64,000 bases of DNA from Collinsella tanakaei (GCF_030373545.1 NZ_JAUDCO010000006.1:62001-126000), one strand, 5' to 3'; positions 25,355-33,621 are shown, counted from the first letter of the stretch. The notes: generated from the sequence alone by a model not told the origin. Translations and numbers: made by a program.

Positions 25355-26761
25355 ATGGCGTTCGGAAAACGCACGTCGCGGCATGCCGGGGCGGCATCGC
25401 TCGATGTGACGCACGGAGTCATCTGGAAGCAGCTCCTGCTGCTGTGCGTACCGATCTTCCTGAGCTCGTTTTTCCAACAGGCGCATGCCCTCATCAACAC
25501 GTTCATCTTGGGCCAATTCGGCGGCAAGCTCGCCTTGGGCGGTGTGCAATCGACCGCCTCGCTGTTCGAGTTGGCCGTCGGCTTTTCGGTCGGCCTCGGC
25601 GCGGGCTGCGCCGTCATCTCCGGCCAGTTCTTCGGCAGCCACGATGACGAGCGCCTCTCGCGCGCCATCCACACCGCCATGACAATCGCGCTCGTGCTCG
25701 GCCTTTGCATATCCGTCGCCGGCGTCATCTTCATCCCGCACATCCTTGCACTCATGGACACGCCGGCCGATCTTATGGGCGAGGCGGTCCCCTATTCTCG
25801 CTGGTACGCCGCTGCGATGGTCTGCTCGCTCGTGCTCAATATGGGATCTGCGCTGCTGCGCTCGGTAGGCGACACGCGCACGCCCGCCCTCATCATCGCG
25901 AGCGGCTGCCTGATCAACGCCGTGCTCGACATCGTCTTCGTCGCGGTGCTCGGTCTCGAGGCCGCCGGCTGCGGGATGGCGACGGCCATCACCCTTACGG
26001 TCAACGCGGCCCTCATGACTATGCGCCTCATGCGCGCCGACGGCGCATGGCGTCTCGATCTGCGCCGCCTGGGCATCGACGCGCGCATCTGCAAGAGCAT
26101 GCTCGGAACGGGGCTGCCGCTCGCCATCCAGTCGTCGCTCTACTCGATCTCCAACATCATCGTCCAGTCCACCGTCAACACCTTCGGCACCGACGCGGTG
26201 ACCGGTTGGGGTCTGTCGGCGCGCCTCGACGCGTTCATCTGGATGGTGACCGAAGCCCTCGGCGTATCCATGACGACGTTTGCCGCACAGAACTTCGGTG
26301 CGCGCAACTACGGGCGCATGCGGGCCGGCTACCATACATCGCTCATCATCACGGTCCTCGTCATCGGCAGCATGTCAGCAGGCTTGGTCGTGTTCGTGGA
26401 GCCCCTGTCGCGCTTCTTCATCGACGACCCGGCCGTCACGAGCTACACGACGGTCATGATTCACTTCATCGCGCCGTTCTACGCGTTCTACTCCATCGTG
26501 GATAACACCTCGGGCGCAATCCGCGGTTCGGGCGAGAGCCTGCGCCCGATGCTGCTCACGATTCTGGGCACCGTCGTGTTTCGCGTCATCTGGCTGCTTG
26601 CCGTCGTGCCCGCGCACCACACGATCGAGACCATGCTGCTGGTCTACCCCGTCACCTGGATTCTGACGGCCATCCTGTTCGTGGCCTACCATCACTGGGG
26701 ACATTGGCTGCGCCACGCCGAGCACAAAGCCGCCCACCTGAGCGCAGGCGGCGTGGTGTAG
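25355..26761 (+). CDS. MATE-family multidrug/Na+ antiporter
   Basis: A 468-residue protein with twelve predicted hydrophobic segments in the two-fold repeat characteristic of MATE (NorM/DinF) transporters. The first half begins with LLLLCVPIFLSSFFQQAHALINTFILG, and the conserved pore residues are consistent with a cation-driven exporter. Substrates cannot be predicted. ATG 25355 is backed by AAGGGA seven bases upstream. It is divergent from ftsH and has a candidate extended -10 promoter. Its stop codon lies at the boundary of the AT-rich island, whose first genes are unrelated to it. Confidence 0.93.
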   Translation: MAFGKRTSRHAGAASLDVTHGVIWKQLLLLCVPIFLSSFFQQAHALINTFILGQFGGKLALGGVQSTASLFELAVGFSVGLGAGCAVISGQFFGSHDDERLSRAIHTAMTIALVLGLCISVAGVIFIPHILALMDTPADLMGEAVPYSRWYAAAMVCSLVLNMGSALLRSVGDTRTPALIIASGCLINAVLDIVFVAVLGLEAAGCGMATAITLTVNAALMTMRLMRADGAWRLDLRRLGIDARICKSMLGTGLPLAIQSSLYSISNIIVQSTVNTFGTDAVTGWGLSARLDAFIWMVTEALGVSMTTFAAQNFGARNYGRMRAGYHTSLIITVLVIGSMSAGLVVFVEPLSRFFIDDPAVTSYTTVMIHFIAPFYAFYSIVDNTSGAIRGSGESLRPMLLTILGTVVFRVIWLLAVVPAHHTIETMLLVYPVTWILTAILFVAYHHWGHWLRHAEHKAAHLSAGGVV

Positions 26762-26850
26762 TCGCAATATTGATGATAGTGCTAATCCTCAAAAACTGTT
26801 CTTCATTCTTCGATAAGTTATAAAGTATTCTGCTGTACCTAGAATCAGAA

Positions 26851-26890
26851 AAGATGCCGAGCCCTATCAAATCGATAAGCTCGACATCTT
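26851..26890 (-). terminator. Candidate terminator of the secreted-protein gene
   Basis: On the minus strand AAGATGTCGAGC (26879-26890) pairs with GCTCGGCATCTT (26851-26862) around an inner TATC/GATA loop, and TTTT follows. It lies about 100 bases after the stop codon at 26994. Confidence 0.6.
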
Positions 26891-26993
26891 CAGCCTACAA
26901 TTTAACCTTGTGGTAACTTGATTTGCTGTTTACGTGAACCCGCACCCTAATTAATCAATATAAACGAATTACAACGGCAGGGAATTGATTCGG

Positions 26994-28379
26994 CTAGATC
27001 GAACCTTCGCATGTGTACTTCCAGCTCCAAGAATATTCTGTATCGACATTGTTATAGAGGCGGACAAGACCTCGTGTAGTTACACGATGATTATTAGTTA
27101 CAGGACTTTCATAATAATTGAGATATCCAGAATTGCATTTTGTAGAAATAGTCCTAATTACTTTACCGTCATATCTCGACAACTGCGCAGCGTAAGAATC
27201 ATCAAAATTGAGGAAAATGGCACTACTTTGAGTGCGCTGAGTTGTGAGATAGTCGAGCAGGCTAGAAATTGCGGAAGTAGGACTTCTCAAGTCAATCAAT
27301 GCGGAGATTGACATACCTCCGCCACAGACCACATCCGCCTCCTGCGAGATAAAGACTGCCTTATTCGTCAAACCTCCGGCAGCAACCTGAGCATTCTTAA
27401 CCATTAAGCCCAAATCAGAAAATCGCACGGAAAGAGTTCCACTAGATCGATCATAAACTCCAACAAATCCACCCCTATACTGCATTTCCAAGCCAACAGT
27501 TCCCATACCATCGAAAAATGATGTGCTTTGTCCAATTCTATACAGATCGCACATCGAAACCTGAACGAGGTATTCATCTGGACCGTTATTAACTACCAGA
27601 GAGGCGAACGCATATGGATTAAGCCCCCAATCCTTATCATGATGCCATCCAGTAGTGTTAAATGCAGATAGATCTACATCGTATGAAGAAGGCTTAACAG
27701 TTATTCCACTGTTAACATCATCGATGAGATCACGATATCCTGAATATGAAGAAGCATACGTACTAATTCCGCCACTACTGGAAAACTGCATCGATGAGGA
27801 GTCGTTGACCTCCGTTGGGACACCATATCCATCTTCTTGACTTGAAAGAAGCGAGTAGGCGTCTAAAGCCTCTTCGTCGTGCAACTCGTCCATAGCACTC
27901 ATAATACTGGAGAGTGTTTCCGCCGATATGAATTTGGAAATATCATAGTTTGTGTACAGATAGAAATCATTGATTTTAGAATACAGCACGAGTTTTGCTT
28001 GAAGTGTATCAGGAATAATCGCAAGTCTAATAAGCTCATAACTCTCTGAAGACGAGAAGCATGAACCGATTAGCGAAGCCGTTCCATCAGAAAACTGAAG
28101 TTTGTTCAGCTCCCCATAATATGAGAAATCATACTCAGCATCACTCAATACAGAGCCATCGAAACTAAAGGAATCGTTAGATATGGAGACGGAATCGATA
28201 GATATACTGTCATTAGATTCGATTAACTCTGAAGTCAATGTATCTGAATAATACACTTGGCCATCATCTGAATTCAAAGGCGACAGTGCAGAAGCCCTGT
28301 GAATTGGCAAGAATAGCAATGTTACAAAAAGCATGCAGACGCAGCCAATCAAAAATCTTTTACTTGTCATCTGTCTCAT
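26994..28379 (-). CDS. Secreted protein of unknown function (AT-rich, Ser/Asp-rich N-terminus)
   Basis: I do not recognise this 461-residue protein. It has a signal peptide of about 31 residues (basic start, hydrophobic core at 9-24, ASA at the end) and no further membrane helix, so it is probably secreted or cell-wall associated. No LPxTG sorting signal is visible. Residues 50-80 are rich in Ser, Asp and Phe in alternating pattern. The middle holds Ser/Tyr/Gly-rich low-complexity segments (SSSMQFSSSGG, TYASSYSGYRD), and the C-terminal 200 residues have a beta-rich look with repeated Tyr and Gly. The mature protein has five cysteines. Codon use is AT-rich, unlike flanking genes. The start at ATG 28379 has GGAGG five bases upstream. 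It is divergent from the 140-residue protein gene and may be its partner. Confidence 0.8.
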   Translation of the reverse strand: MRQMTSKRFLIGCVCMLFVTLLFLPIHRASALSPLNSDDGQVYYSDTLTSELIESNDSISIDSVSISNDSFSFDGSVLSDAEYDFSYYGELNKLQFSDGTASLIGSCFSSSESYELIRLAIIPDTLQAKLVLYSKINDFYLYTNYDISKFISAETLSSIMSAMDELHDEEALDAYSLLSSQEDGYGVPTEVNDSSSMQFSSSGGISTYASSYSGYRDLIDDVNSGITVKPSSYDVDLSAFNTTGWHHDKDWGLNPYAFASLVVNNGPDEYLVQVSMCDLYRIGQSTSFFDGMGTVGLEMQYRGGFVGVYDRSSGTLSVRFSDLGLMVKNAQVAAGGLTNKAVFISQEADVVCGGGMSISALIDLRSPTSAISSLLDYLTTQRTQSSAIFLNFDDSYAAQLSRYDGKVIRTISTKCNSGYLNYYESPVTNNHRVTTRGLVRLYNNVDTEYSWSWKYTCEGSI

Positions 28380-28415
28380 TTCATCCTCCAATCCATAGAA
28401 ACAGTAACGATACGA

Positions 28416-28435
28416 TATAATGGATAGAAATTATA
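28416..28435. promoter_or_regulatory. Overlapping divergent -10 boxes in the AT-rich island
   Basis: TATAAT at 28416-28421 on the plus strand and TATAAT at 28430-28435 on the minus strand (read 28435 to 28430), 9 bases apart. They would serve the membrane-anchored gene and the secreted-protein gene respectively. Neither has a strong -35, and the closeness suggests the two promoters could interfere with each other. Confidence 0.5.
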
Positions 28436-28493
28436 AGAGTTTTGTTTTTCTGCATTTTACTGAAATGTAATCAGAATTGGAGGTACAGCTACG

Positions 28494-28916
28494 ATGAAAA
28501 GAGTGATGAGAATATGCTCCATCATTCTAATTAGCGCAATTATTCTGTGTTGCATCAAGATTAATGCGCAGTATATGGAAAGGAATCGGGTTTCTAGCGA
28601 CATGCGACCTAGCACGCAGTTTGCCCTAAACAGATTATCAATCTTAATAAAAGATCGCAATGATAGGCAGGTAATAGATGATGAAACGTGCGACTCCTAT
28701 TGGCGCCAACTATATAATTACAAATTGAAACTAGATGAGCTTTCATTATGTTGGGAACAGAAGACAGAACTAGATTACAAGTGGTCAATCTGGTTCGAGA
28801 AACACGGAGCACAGGATGCAGCACTGCATCTTGATACAGCAGAACGCTTGCTCCGTTTGGAACAAGATGACAGCTATGGTCAAATGCTCAACGCATTTTC
28901 CATTCTATCAGATTAG
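28494..28916 (+). CDS. Membrane-anchored small protein of unknown function
   Basis: A 140-residue product that I do not recognise. A hydrophobic N-terminal helix (about residues 6-22) is followed by a soluble, largely helical domain rich in Leu, Asp, Arg and Trp (four Trp in the C-terminal half). The N-terminus (ILCC) does not match a clear lipobox. GGAGG lies 9 bases before ATG 28494. It is divergent from the secreted-protein gene with about 114 bp between starts and shares its AT-rich codon use. An association (receptor, immunity factor or sensor for the secreted partner) is a hypothesis only. Confidence 0.65.
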   Translation: MKRVMRICSIILISAIILCCIKINAQYMERNRVSSDMRPSTQFALNRLSILIKDRNDRQVIDDETCDSYWRQLYNYKLKLDELSLCWEQKTELDYKWSIWFEKHGAQDAALHLDTAERLLRLEQDDSYGQMLNAFSILSD

Positions 28917-28956
28917 TATCTTATAATACCTAGTATTGTTAACCCATGAGTTCACG

Positions 28957-29865
28957 TTAGGCGAACATGCCGGGTCGATAGTGATAGGCGTTGTCCACAT
29001 GCGGGCACAGCTGCCAGAAGGCGACCGCGCTCGCCGCGGCCACGTTCAGCGAGTCGACGCCATGCGCCATGGGTATGCGCACCGTCAGGTCGGCGCCGGC
29101 GATGGTCTTTGCCGCAAGCCCGGCACCCTCGGTTCCCATAAAGATCGCCATGCGCTCGATCTTGGCAAGCGAAGGGTCGTCCAGCGAGACGGACTCGTCG
29201 GTCAGCGCCATGGCGACGCAGGTAAATCCGCTCTCATGCAACGTCACCAAGCCATCGTGCGGCCAGCGTTGGGCATCGCTGCCGATCCGGCACCAGGGGA
29301 CCTGGAACACGGTTCCCATGCTCACCCGTACCGCACGGCGATAGAGCGGGTCACAGCACGTCGGGCTTACCAGGATGCCATCGACGTTGAGCGCGGCGGC
29401 GCTGCGGAAGATGGCGCCGACGTTCGTGTGGTCGACGATGCCCTCGAGTACGCAGACGCGCACCGGCCTCCCCTTCGCGCGCTCGACCAACCCGTCGAGA
29501 AACGCCGCAGGCGAAGCCAGCGCAGGACGGCGAAACGCCGCCAGGGCGCCGCGCGTGACGTTAAAACCGGTAAGGCGCTCCATGAGCTCCATCGACGCGA
29601 TGAACACCGGAACCTCGCCGCGCTCCTCGGCAACACGCTCAAGCAGGGGCGACAGTTGATCCAGCCAGCGCTCGCCTAGAAGGAAGCTGACCGGCTCGAG
29701 TCCGGCCTCGACGGCGCGCTCGATGACCTTTGCGCTCTCTGCGATGAAGATGCCCTTTTCGGGCTCGAGCACGCATCTGAGCTCGCGCTCCGTCAGGCGC
29801 GTATAGGCGGCCAGACGCTCGTCGGAAAGATCGTCGATGTGAATGATGTTCACGGCGCTCGACAC
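28957..29865 (-). CDS. SpoU/TrmH-family RNA 2'-O-methyltransferase
   Basis: A 302-residue SPOUT-class methyltransferase with the three SpoU motifs: NVGAIFRSA (motif 1), FMGTEGAGL (motif 2) and SLNVAAASAV (motif 3). Together these form the trefoil-knot SAM site. An N-terminal substrate-binding domain of about 110 residues precedes the catalytic domain, as in 23S rRNA methylases such as TsnR/RlmB relatives. The RNA target is not assigned. GTG 29865 is the chosen start because GGGAAG lies 8 bases upstream, five bases after the upstream stop codon; GTG 29853 is the alternative. It is the last gene of the thyA-DHFR operon. Confidence 0.88.
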   Translation of the reverse strand: MSSAVNIIHIDDLSDERLAAYTRLTERELRCVLEPEKGIFIAESAKVIERAVEAGLEPVSFLLGERWLDQLSPLLERVAEERGEVPVFIASMELMERLTGFNVTRGALAAFRRPALASPAAFLDGLVERAKGRPVRVCVLEGIVDHTNVGAIFRSAAALNVDGILVSPTCCDPLYRRAVRVSMGTVFQVPWCRIGSDAQRWPHDGLVTLHESGFTCVAMALTDESVSLDDPSLAKIERMAIFMGTEGAGLAAKTIAGADLTVRIPMAHGVDSLNVAAASAVAFWQLCPHVDNAYHYRPGMFA

Positions 29866-29870
29866 GACCG

Positions 29871-31052
29871 TTACTTCCCGCCGCGACGGAAGAGCTTGCG
29901 CCCGGTATGCTTCAGCTTGTCCAGAATGGTCGGGTCGGGATGCGCCGCATTCCACGCCTCGCGGCGACGCCGCTTCTCGAGCTCGGCGTTGAGCGGCTCG
30001 CCATAGCCCTGAACCAGGTTGCGATACCACGCGACCATATCGGCAAGATCGGAATCGTCGGGCCTGCCCTTGTTCATGCCGCCCGTAAGCTTATAGGGGC
30101 CCCACGTATCAAAGCCGACACACCCGTGACCGGCGAGGTAGTTGGCACGCTGCGCACGGCAGATGCCGTCGATATCCTTGCCGTACCACTTGCTGGCACC
30201 GCCGTAGGTGAGCAGGCTGAAGACAAAGGTGCCCTCGATGAGCGAGTTTTGCAGCACGCGAGCAAGATCCTTATCGATCTCACCGTAGTAGATACCGCTC
30301 GCCACGCCGACCAGCGGATAGTCGGACAAATCGACGGTCTGCCCCTTGTCGAGGGTCGCCACATCCACCGCGTCGACATCCTCCGGGAACGCCGCCACGA
30401 TGGCGTCGACGATCTTTTTGGTGTTGCCGTGGTGCTTGGAGCGATACAGGATCATCGTCTTGACGTGCACGGGCTCGGATGCGTCACCGTCGGCCTCGAC
30501 CGGCGCCTCGCAGACCTCGTCGTCGCTCGCGTCGTCGGCATCAGTCCGCACGTAGTCGACGAACTCGAACGCGATGCCGTGATCCTCCTCTTCGGGAGCG
30601 ATCGTGAAGGTCTCCGACGTGTCGGCGATACGCCACTCATCCAGCTCGTCCAGATTCGGGAAAAACGTATCGGCCAGGCGACGGCAGTGGTTCTTCGTCA
30701 CGGCGACGCGGCTGCAATACGGCAGGAGCTGACAGTACACCTCGGCCCCACCGATGACCCACGCCTCATCCTCGCCCTCGACCGCAGCGAGCGCCTCTTC
30801 AGGTGAATGGACGACCTCGACGCCCTCGCGCGCAAACGCCTCATCGCGCGTGAGCACGATGTTGCGACGGTTCTTGAGCGGGCGGCCGCCCGGCAGGCTC
30901 TCAAGCGTCTTACGGCCCATGATGACCGTGTGTCCGCTCGTCAGCTCGACAAAACGACGCATGTCGGCGCGGTTGGAGACGATCATGTCCCCTTCATATC
31001 CGATGCCCCAGTCGTCGCAGACGGCAACGATGGCACAAAGCTTGCAGCTCAC
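29871..31052 (-). CDS. folA: Dihydrofolate reductase-flavodoxin fusion protein
   Basis: A 393-residue bifunctional-looking protein. Residues 1-168 are a DHFR domain: CAIVAVCDDWGIG, a catalytic-position Asp30 in SNRADMRRF, the NADPH motif GRKTLESLP, and VIGGAEVYCQLLP. Residues 170-197 are an acidic linker. Residues 198-360 form a flavodoxin-like domain with the FMN phosphate loop SKHHGNTKK at about 205-213, GVASGIYYGEI, and LTYGGASKW. The last 30 residues are basic. The start is GTG 31052 with AAGGAG seven bases upstream. It is 11 bases downstream of thyA, whose product generates dihydrofolate, so the DHFR role is well placed. Whether the flavodoxin domain feeds electrons to anything is unknown. 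Confidence 0.88.
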   Translation of the reverse strand: MSCKLCAIVAVCDDWGIGYEGDMIVSNRADMRRFVELTSGHTVIMGRKTLESLPGGRPLKNRRNIVLTRDEAFAREGVEVVHSPEEALAAVEGEDEAWVIGGAEVYCQLLPYCSRVAVTKNHCRRLADTFFPNLDELDEWRIADTSETFTIAPEEEDHGIAFEFVDYVRTDADDASDDEVCEAPVEADGDASEPVHVKTMILYRSKHHGNTKKIVDAIVAAFPEDVDAVDVATLDKGQTVDLSDYPLVGVASGIYYGEIDKDLARVLQNSLIEGTFVFSLLTYGGASKWYGKDIDGICRAQRANYLAGHGCVGFDTWGPYKLTGGMNKGRPDDSDLADMVAWYRNLVQGYGEPLNAELEKRRRREAWNAAHPDPTILDKLKHTGRKLFRRGGK

Positions 31053-31063
31053 AGGCAGACTCC

Positions 31064-31912
31064 TTAGATAGCGATAGGGATGTTCTTGATCTGGGGGCCG
31101 TGCTCGTAGCCCTCGACGATCAGGTCGTCGGTCGTGAAGTCGTAGAAGTTGGCGACCTCGGGGTTCAAGCGAACCTTCGGCGCGGGATACTGCGGGCGCG
31201 CGATGAGCTCGCGAACGATATCCACATGCCGGTCGTAGATATGCGCGTCGACGATGACATGCAGAAGCTCGCCAGCAACCATGCCGGAGACCTGCGCGAC
31301 CATCATCAGCAGGATGGCGTACTGGCACACATTCCAGTTGTTGGCGGCAAGGATGTCCTGGCTGCGCTGCATGAGCACCATGTTGAGGACCGGCTTGTCC
31401 GCGCCCTCCTCGTGGGTCACGTTATAGGTGACGCTGTAGGCGCACGGATACAGGTGCATCTCCGACAGGTCGGCAAACGTGTACATATTGGTCATGATGC
31501 GCCGGGAGAACGGCGTATGCGCAAGATCGTAGAGCACGCGGTCCATCTGGTCGAAGTCGCCTTCCGGATAATGCGACTTCTGGGCGATCTGGTAGCCGTA
31601 CGCCTTGCCGATCGAACCGGTCTCGTCGGCCCACTCGTCCCAAATATGGGAATTGAGGTCGTGGATATTGTTGGACTTGCGCTGGTAGATCCACAGGATC
31701 TCATCCATGGCGGACTTGAGCGCCGTGCGGCGCAGGGTGAGCGCCGGAAACTCCTCGCGCAGGTCGTAGCGGTTCGTGACACCGAAAGCCTTGATGGTGT
31801 AGGCGGGGGTTCCGTCCTCCCAATGGGGGCGGACCTTCTCGCCTTCAGTCGTCGTCCCGTGAGCGAGAATATCGCTGCACATGGACACGAACAGCTTATC
31901 TGCCTTGCTCAT
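31064..31912 (-). CDS. thyA: Thymidylate synthase (ThyA class)
   Basis: A 282-residue ThyA that converts dUMP to dTMP using methylenetetrahydrofolate. The catalytic Cys is in LYPCAYS, and the phosphate-binding and dUMP contacts are in MQRSQDILAANNWNVCQYA and DAHIYDRHVD. The active-site form YPCAYS, with NNW-type loop, resembles the phage/Bacillus-like branch rather than the E. coli PCHxxF form. ATG 31912 is supported by GGGAG five bases upstream. It starts an operon with the DHFR-flavodoxin fusion and the SpoU methylase. The flavin-dependent ThyX is not seen in this window. Confidence 0.95.
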   Translation of the reverse strand: MSKADKLFVSMCSDILAHGTTTEGEKVRPHWEDGTPAYTIKAFGVTNRYDLREEFPALTLRRTALKSAMDEILWIYQRKSNNIHDLNSHIWDEWADETGSIGKAYGYQIAQKSHYPEGDFDQMDRVLYDLAHTPFSRRIMTNMYTFADLSEMHLYPCAYSVTYNVTHEEGADKPVLNMVLMQRSQDILAANNWNVCQYAILLMMVAQVSGMVAGELLHVIVDAHIYDRHVDIVRELIARPQYPAPKVRLNPEVANFYDFTTDDLIVEGYEHGPQIKNIPIAI

Positions 31913-32061
31913 ACGCACTCCCGATCCATCGATGCAATCGAATCTCCATTGTACGATGATGCCCGACGGAATCGGTCGTCAAACCAGCCATCCCCCATGT
32001 TTTATGCAGGGCGATGGCACCCGTTGGCAGGAGGAGCGGACACCCCGCAGGTAACCATCGG

Positions 32062-32709
32062 TTATTCCGCAACGGCCTCGCGAGTGTCGCGCGACGGGTT
32101 GAACCCTACGATCAGGTCGATAAGCGGTGAGGAGATGAACACCGTGATGAGGGAGAAGACGATGCGCGTGAGCGGGATGTAGCTCAACGACAGCAGCAGG
32201 ACCGTCAGATCGGTAACCAGATAGCAGCGCGACAGACGCCAACCCGACACCTTCTGGATAGACAGCGCCAGGGCGTCGTCTCCGCCCGCAGAGGCGCCGG
32301 CGCACACCACCAAGCCGGCGCCGACACCGACAAACAGACCGCCCGCGATGGCTGCGACGAACGGGAGCGCGGAAAGATCGGGCAGAAGATACGGCAGGCG
32401 CTCCCAGATGGCATAGAAAGCAGCGATAAACGCGCTCGAGACAACCGACCACCCGAGAAATCCGGCACCGAGCAGCTTCAAAGCCACTGCATAGCACAGG
32501 ATGTCGAGTATCGGCGAGACGATCGACGAGGGAATGCCGAACCAATGATTGGCGAGCAGCAGCGCACCGATGACGCCGCCCTCGGTGATACCGACAACCT
32601 GATGGATGTTGTGGATACCGAAGGTGAGAAGTGCGGAACCTGCCGCTATGAGCGCAAGCCTTTTCAGTATGTCCGCATGGTTGCAGCACAGATATGTCCT
32701 GAGATCCAT
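32062..32709 (-). CDS. YitT/DUF161-family integral membrane protein
   Basis: A 215-residue protein with about six hydrophobic segments and a GGDDALALSIQKVSGW loop characteristic of the YitT/YczE-like membrane family. Family function is unknown; the conserved polar loop suggests transport or sensing. ATG 32709 has no strong ribosome site. It is transcribed divergently from the MerR gene and its promoter overlaps the MerR operator, so it is very probably the regulator's main target. There is no downstream gene in its operon before thyA (143 bp away). Confidence 0.75.
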   Translation of the reverse strand: MDLRTYLCCNHADILKRLALIAAGSALLTFGIHNIHQVVGITEGGVIGALLLANHWFGIPSSIVSPILDILCYAVALKLLGAGFLGWSVVSSAFIAAFYAIWERLPYLLPDLSALPFVAAIAGGLFVGVGAGLVVCAGASAGGDDALALSIQKVSGWRLSRCYLVTDLTVLLLSLSYIPLTRIVFSLITVFISSPLIDLIVGFNPSRDTREAVAE

Positions 32710-32750
32710 GGGATCTCACCCCTTCTTGGTTCGCCTTGATTTCCTTTGAT

Positions 32751-32781
32751 AGACTAAACCTTGGTACGATACCAAGGTCAA
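32751..32781 (-). promoter_or_regulatory. MerR-type promoter (19-bp spacer) for the YitT-like gene
   Basis: On the minus strand -35 TTGACC (32776-32781) and -10 TAGTCT (32751-32756) are separated by exactly 19 bp, the over-long spacing characteristic of MerR-activated promoters. The spacer and its edges contain a perfect dyad with arms ACCTTGGTA and TACCAAGGT (32758-32778, 3-base centre). The regulator gene lies immediately beyond. This predicts activation of the YitT-like gene by the MerR protein, and probably also autoregulation. Confidence 0.82.
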
Positions 32782-32799
32782 CGGCAACATGGAGAAGCT

Positions 32800-33621
32800 A
32801 TGGACGAAGCCCTGCTCAAGCAGCACTATCGGATTGGCGAGGTGTCGCGTCTGTTCGGTATCGGGCAGGATTCCTTGCGCTACTACGAGCGGCTCGGCAT
32901 CGTCGTCCCCAAACGGCAGGCCAACGGCTATCGCGCCTACGGGCTCGACGACATGTTCACGCTGTCCTTGATCAAAGACCTGCGCATGCTCGGGTTCTCG
33001 ATGCAGCAGATCAAAACCTATCTCGACGATCGGACCCTTGAAAGCACAGGCAAGCTGCTCACCGAGGAATCGGTGCTTATCGACCGGCAGATCAAACGCC
33101 TGCAGGAACGAAAGGCGGCGATTGAACGCCATCTTCGGACCATCGATACCGCGCGGACGGCGGTGACGGGCCGATTCCTCATAGAGCGACGGCCGGAGCG
33201 TCGATGCATCGAGCTTGCTGTGCGCATGGAGGCTGATGAGGAGATGGACGTTGCGATTCAAAGGCTGCGCCATCGGATCAAAGACGTCACGCCCCAGTTG
33301 AGCGACATCACCATCGGAGCAAACCTCTCGCGCAAAGATCTTGAAGCCGGCGCCACCAACATCTACGACTCGGTCTTTTTCGTCTTGAAAAACGATTCGG
33401 CTGACTGCGACTATCGCTTGCCAGCAGGCAACTACCTCGTCTTTCGCTACCGCGGAAGCTATGAGCAAAACGGCGATGTCCTCCGCTCGATGCTTGACTA
33501 CGCGCACCGGCAACAGCTGGATGTGGGAACCTCCGCGTTCGAGATCTACGAGCTGGACAACCGCGATACCGCCGATCCAAACGAATACCTGACGCGCATC
33601 GAGATACCGCTCTGTACATGA
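32800..33621 (+). CDS. MerR-family transcriptional regulator with GyrI-like effector domain
   Basis: A 273-residue regulator. The N-terminal MerR helix-turn-helix is YRIGEVSRLFGIGQDSLRYYERLGI (about residues 9-33), followed by a dimerisation coiled coil (about 85-125) and a C-terminal domain of about 150 residues resembling the GyrI/BmrR-type drug-binding fold. The long effector domain points to a small-molecule inducer, not a metal: no metal-binding Cys cluster is present. ATG 32800 has GGAG five bases upstream. It faces the YitT-like gene across a canonical operator-promoter. The inducer is unknown. Confidence 0.88.
   Translation: MDEALLKQHYRIGEVSRLFGIGQDSLRYYERLGIVVPKRQANGYRAYGLDDMFTLSLIKDLRMLGFSMQQIKTYLDDRTLESTGKLLTEESVLIDRQIKRLQERKAAIERHLRTIDTARTAVTGRFLIERRPERRCIELAVRMEADEEMDVAIQRLRHRIKDVTPQLSDITIGANLSRKDLEAGATNIYDSVFFVLKNDSADCDYRLPAGNYLVFRYRGSYEQNGDVLRSMLDYAHRQQLDVGTSAFEIYELDNRDTADPNEYLTRIEIPLCT

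Larger units (their letters stand above)
26762..28956. other. AT-rich island with two unrecognised divergent genes
   Basis: By eye this 2.2 kb is near 40% G+C, while the flanking MATE and SpoU genes are over 60%. Codon use in both genes favours A/T-ending codons, unlike all neighbours. I see no transposase, integrase, tRNA, direct repeats at the edges or inverted terminal repeats, so the mode of entry is not visible. The non-coding first 230 bases (26762-26993) hold only a terminator-like hairpin. Confidence 0.8.

Noticed and set aside
28925-28937. AATAC-CTA-GTATT palindrome after the membrane-anchored gene
   Set aside because: Five-base arms with an A+T-rich stem are too weak to call a terminator.
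31948-31953. TACAAT box upstream of thyA as a promoter
   Set aside because: A -10 is visible but the only TTGAC-like -35 lies 23 bases further upstream, too far for a normal promoter, so I did not annotate it.
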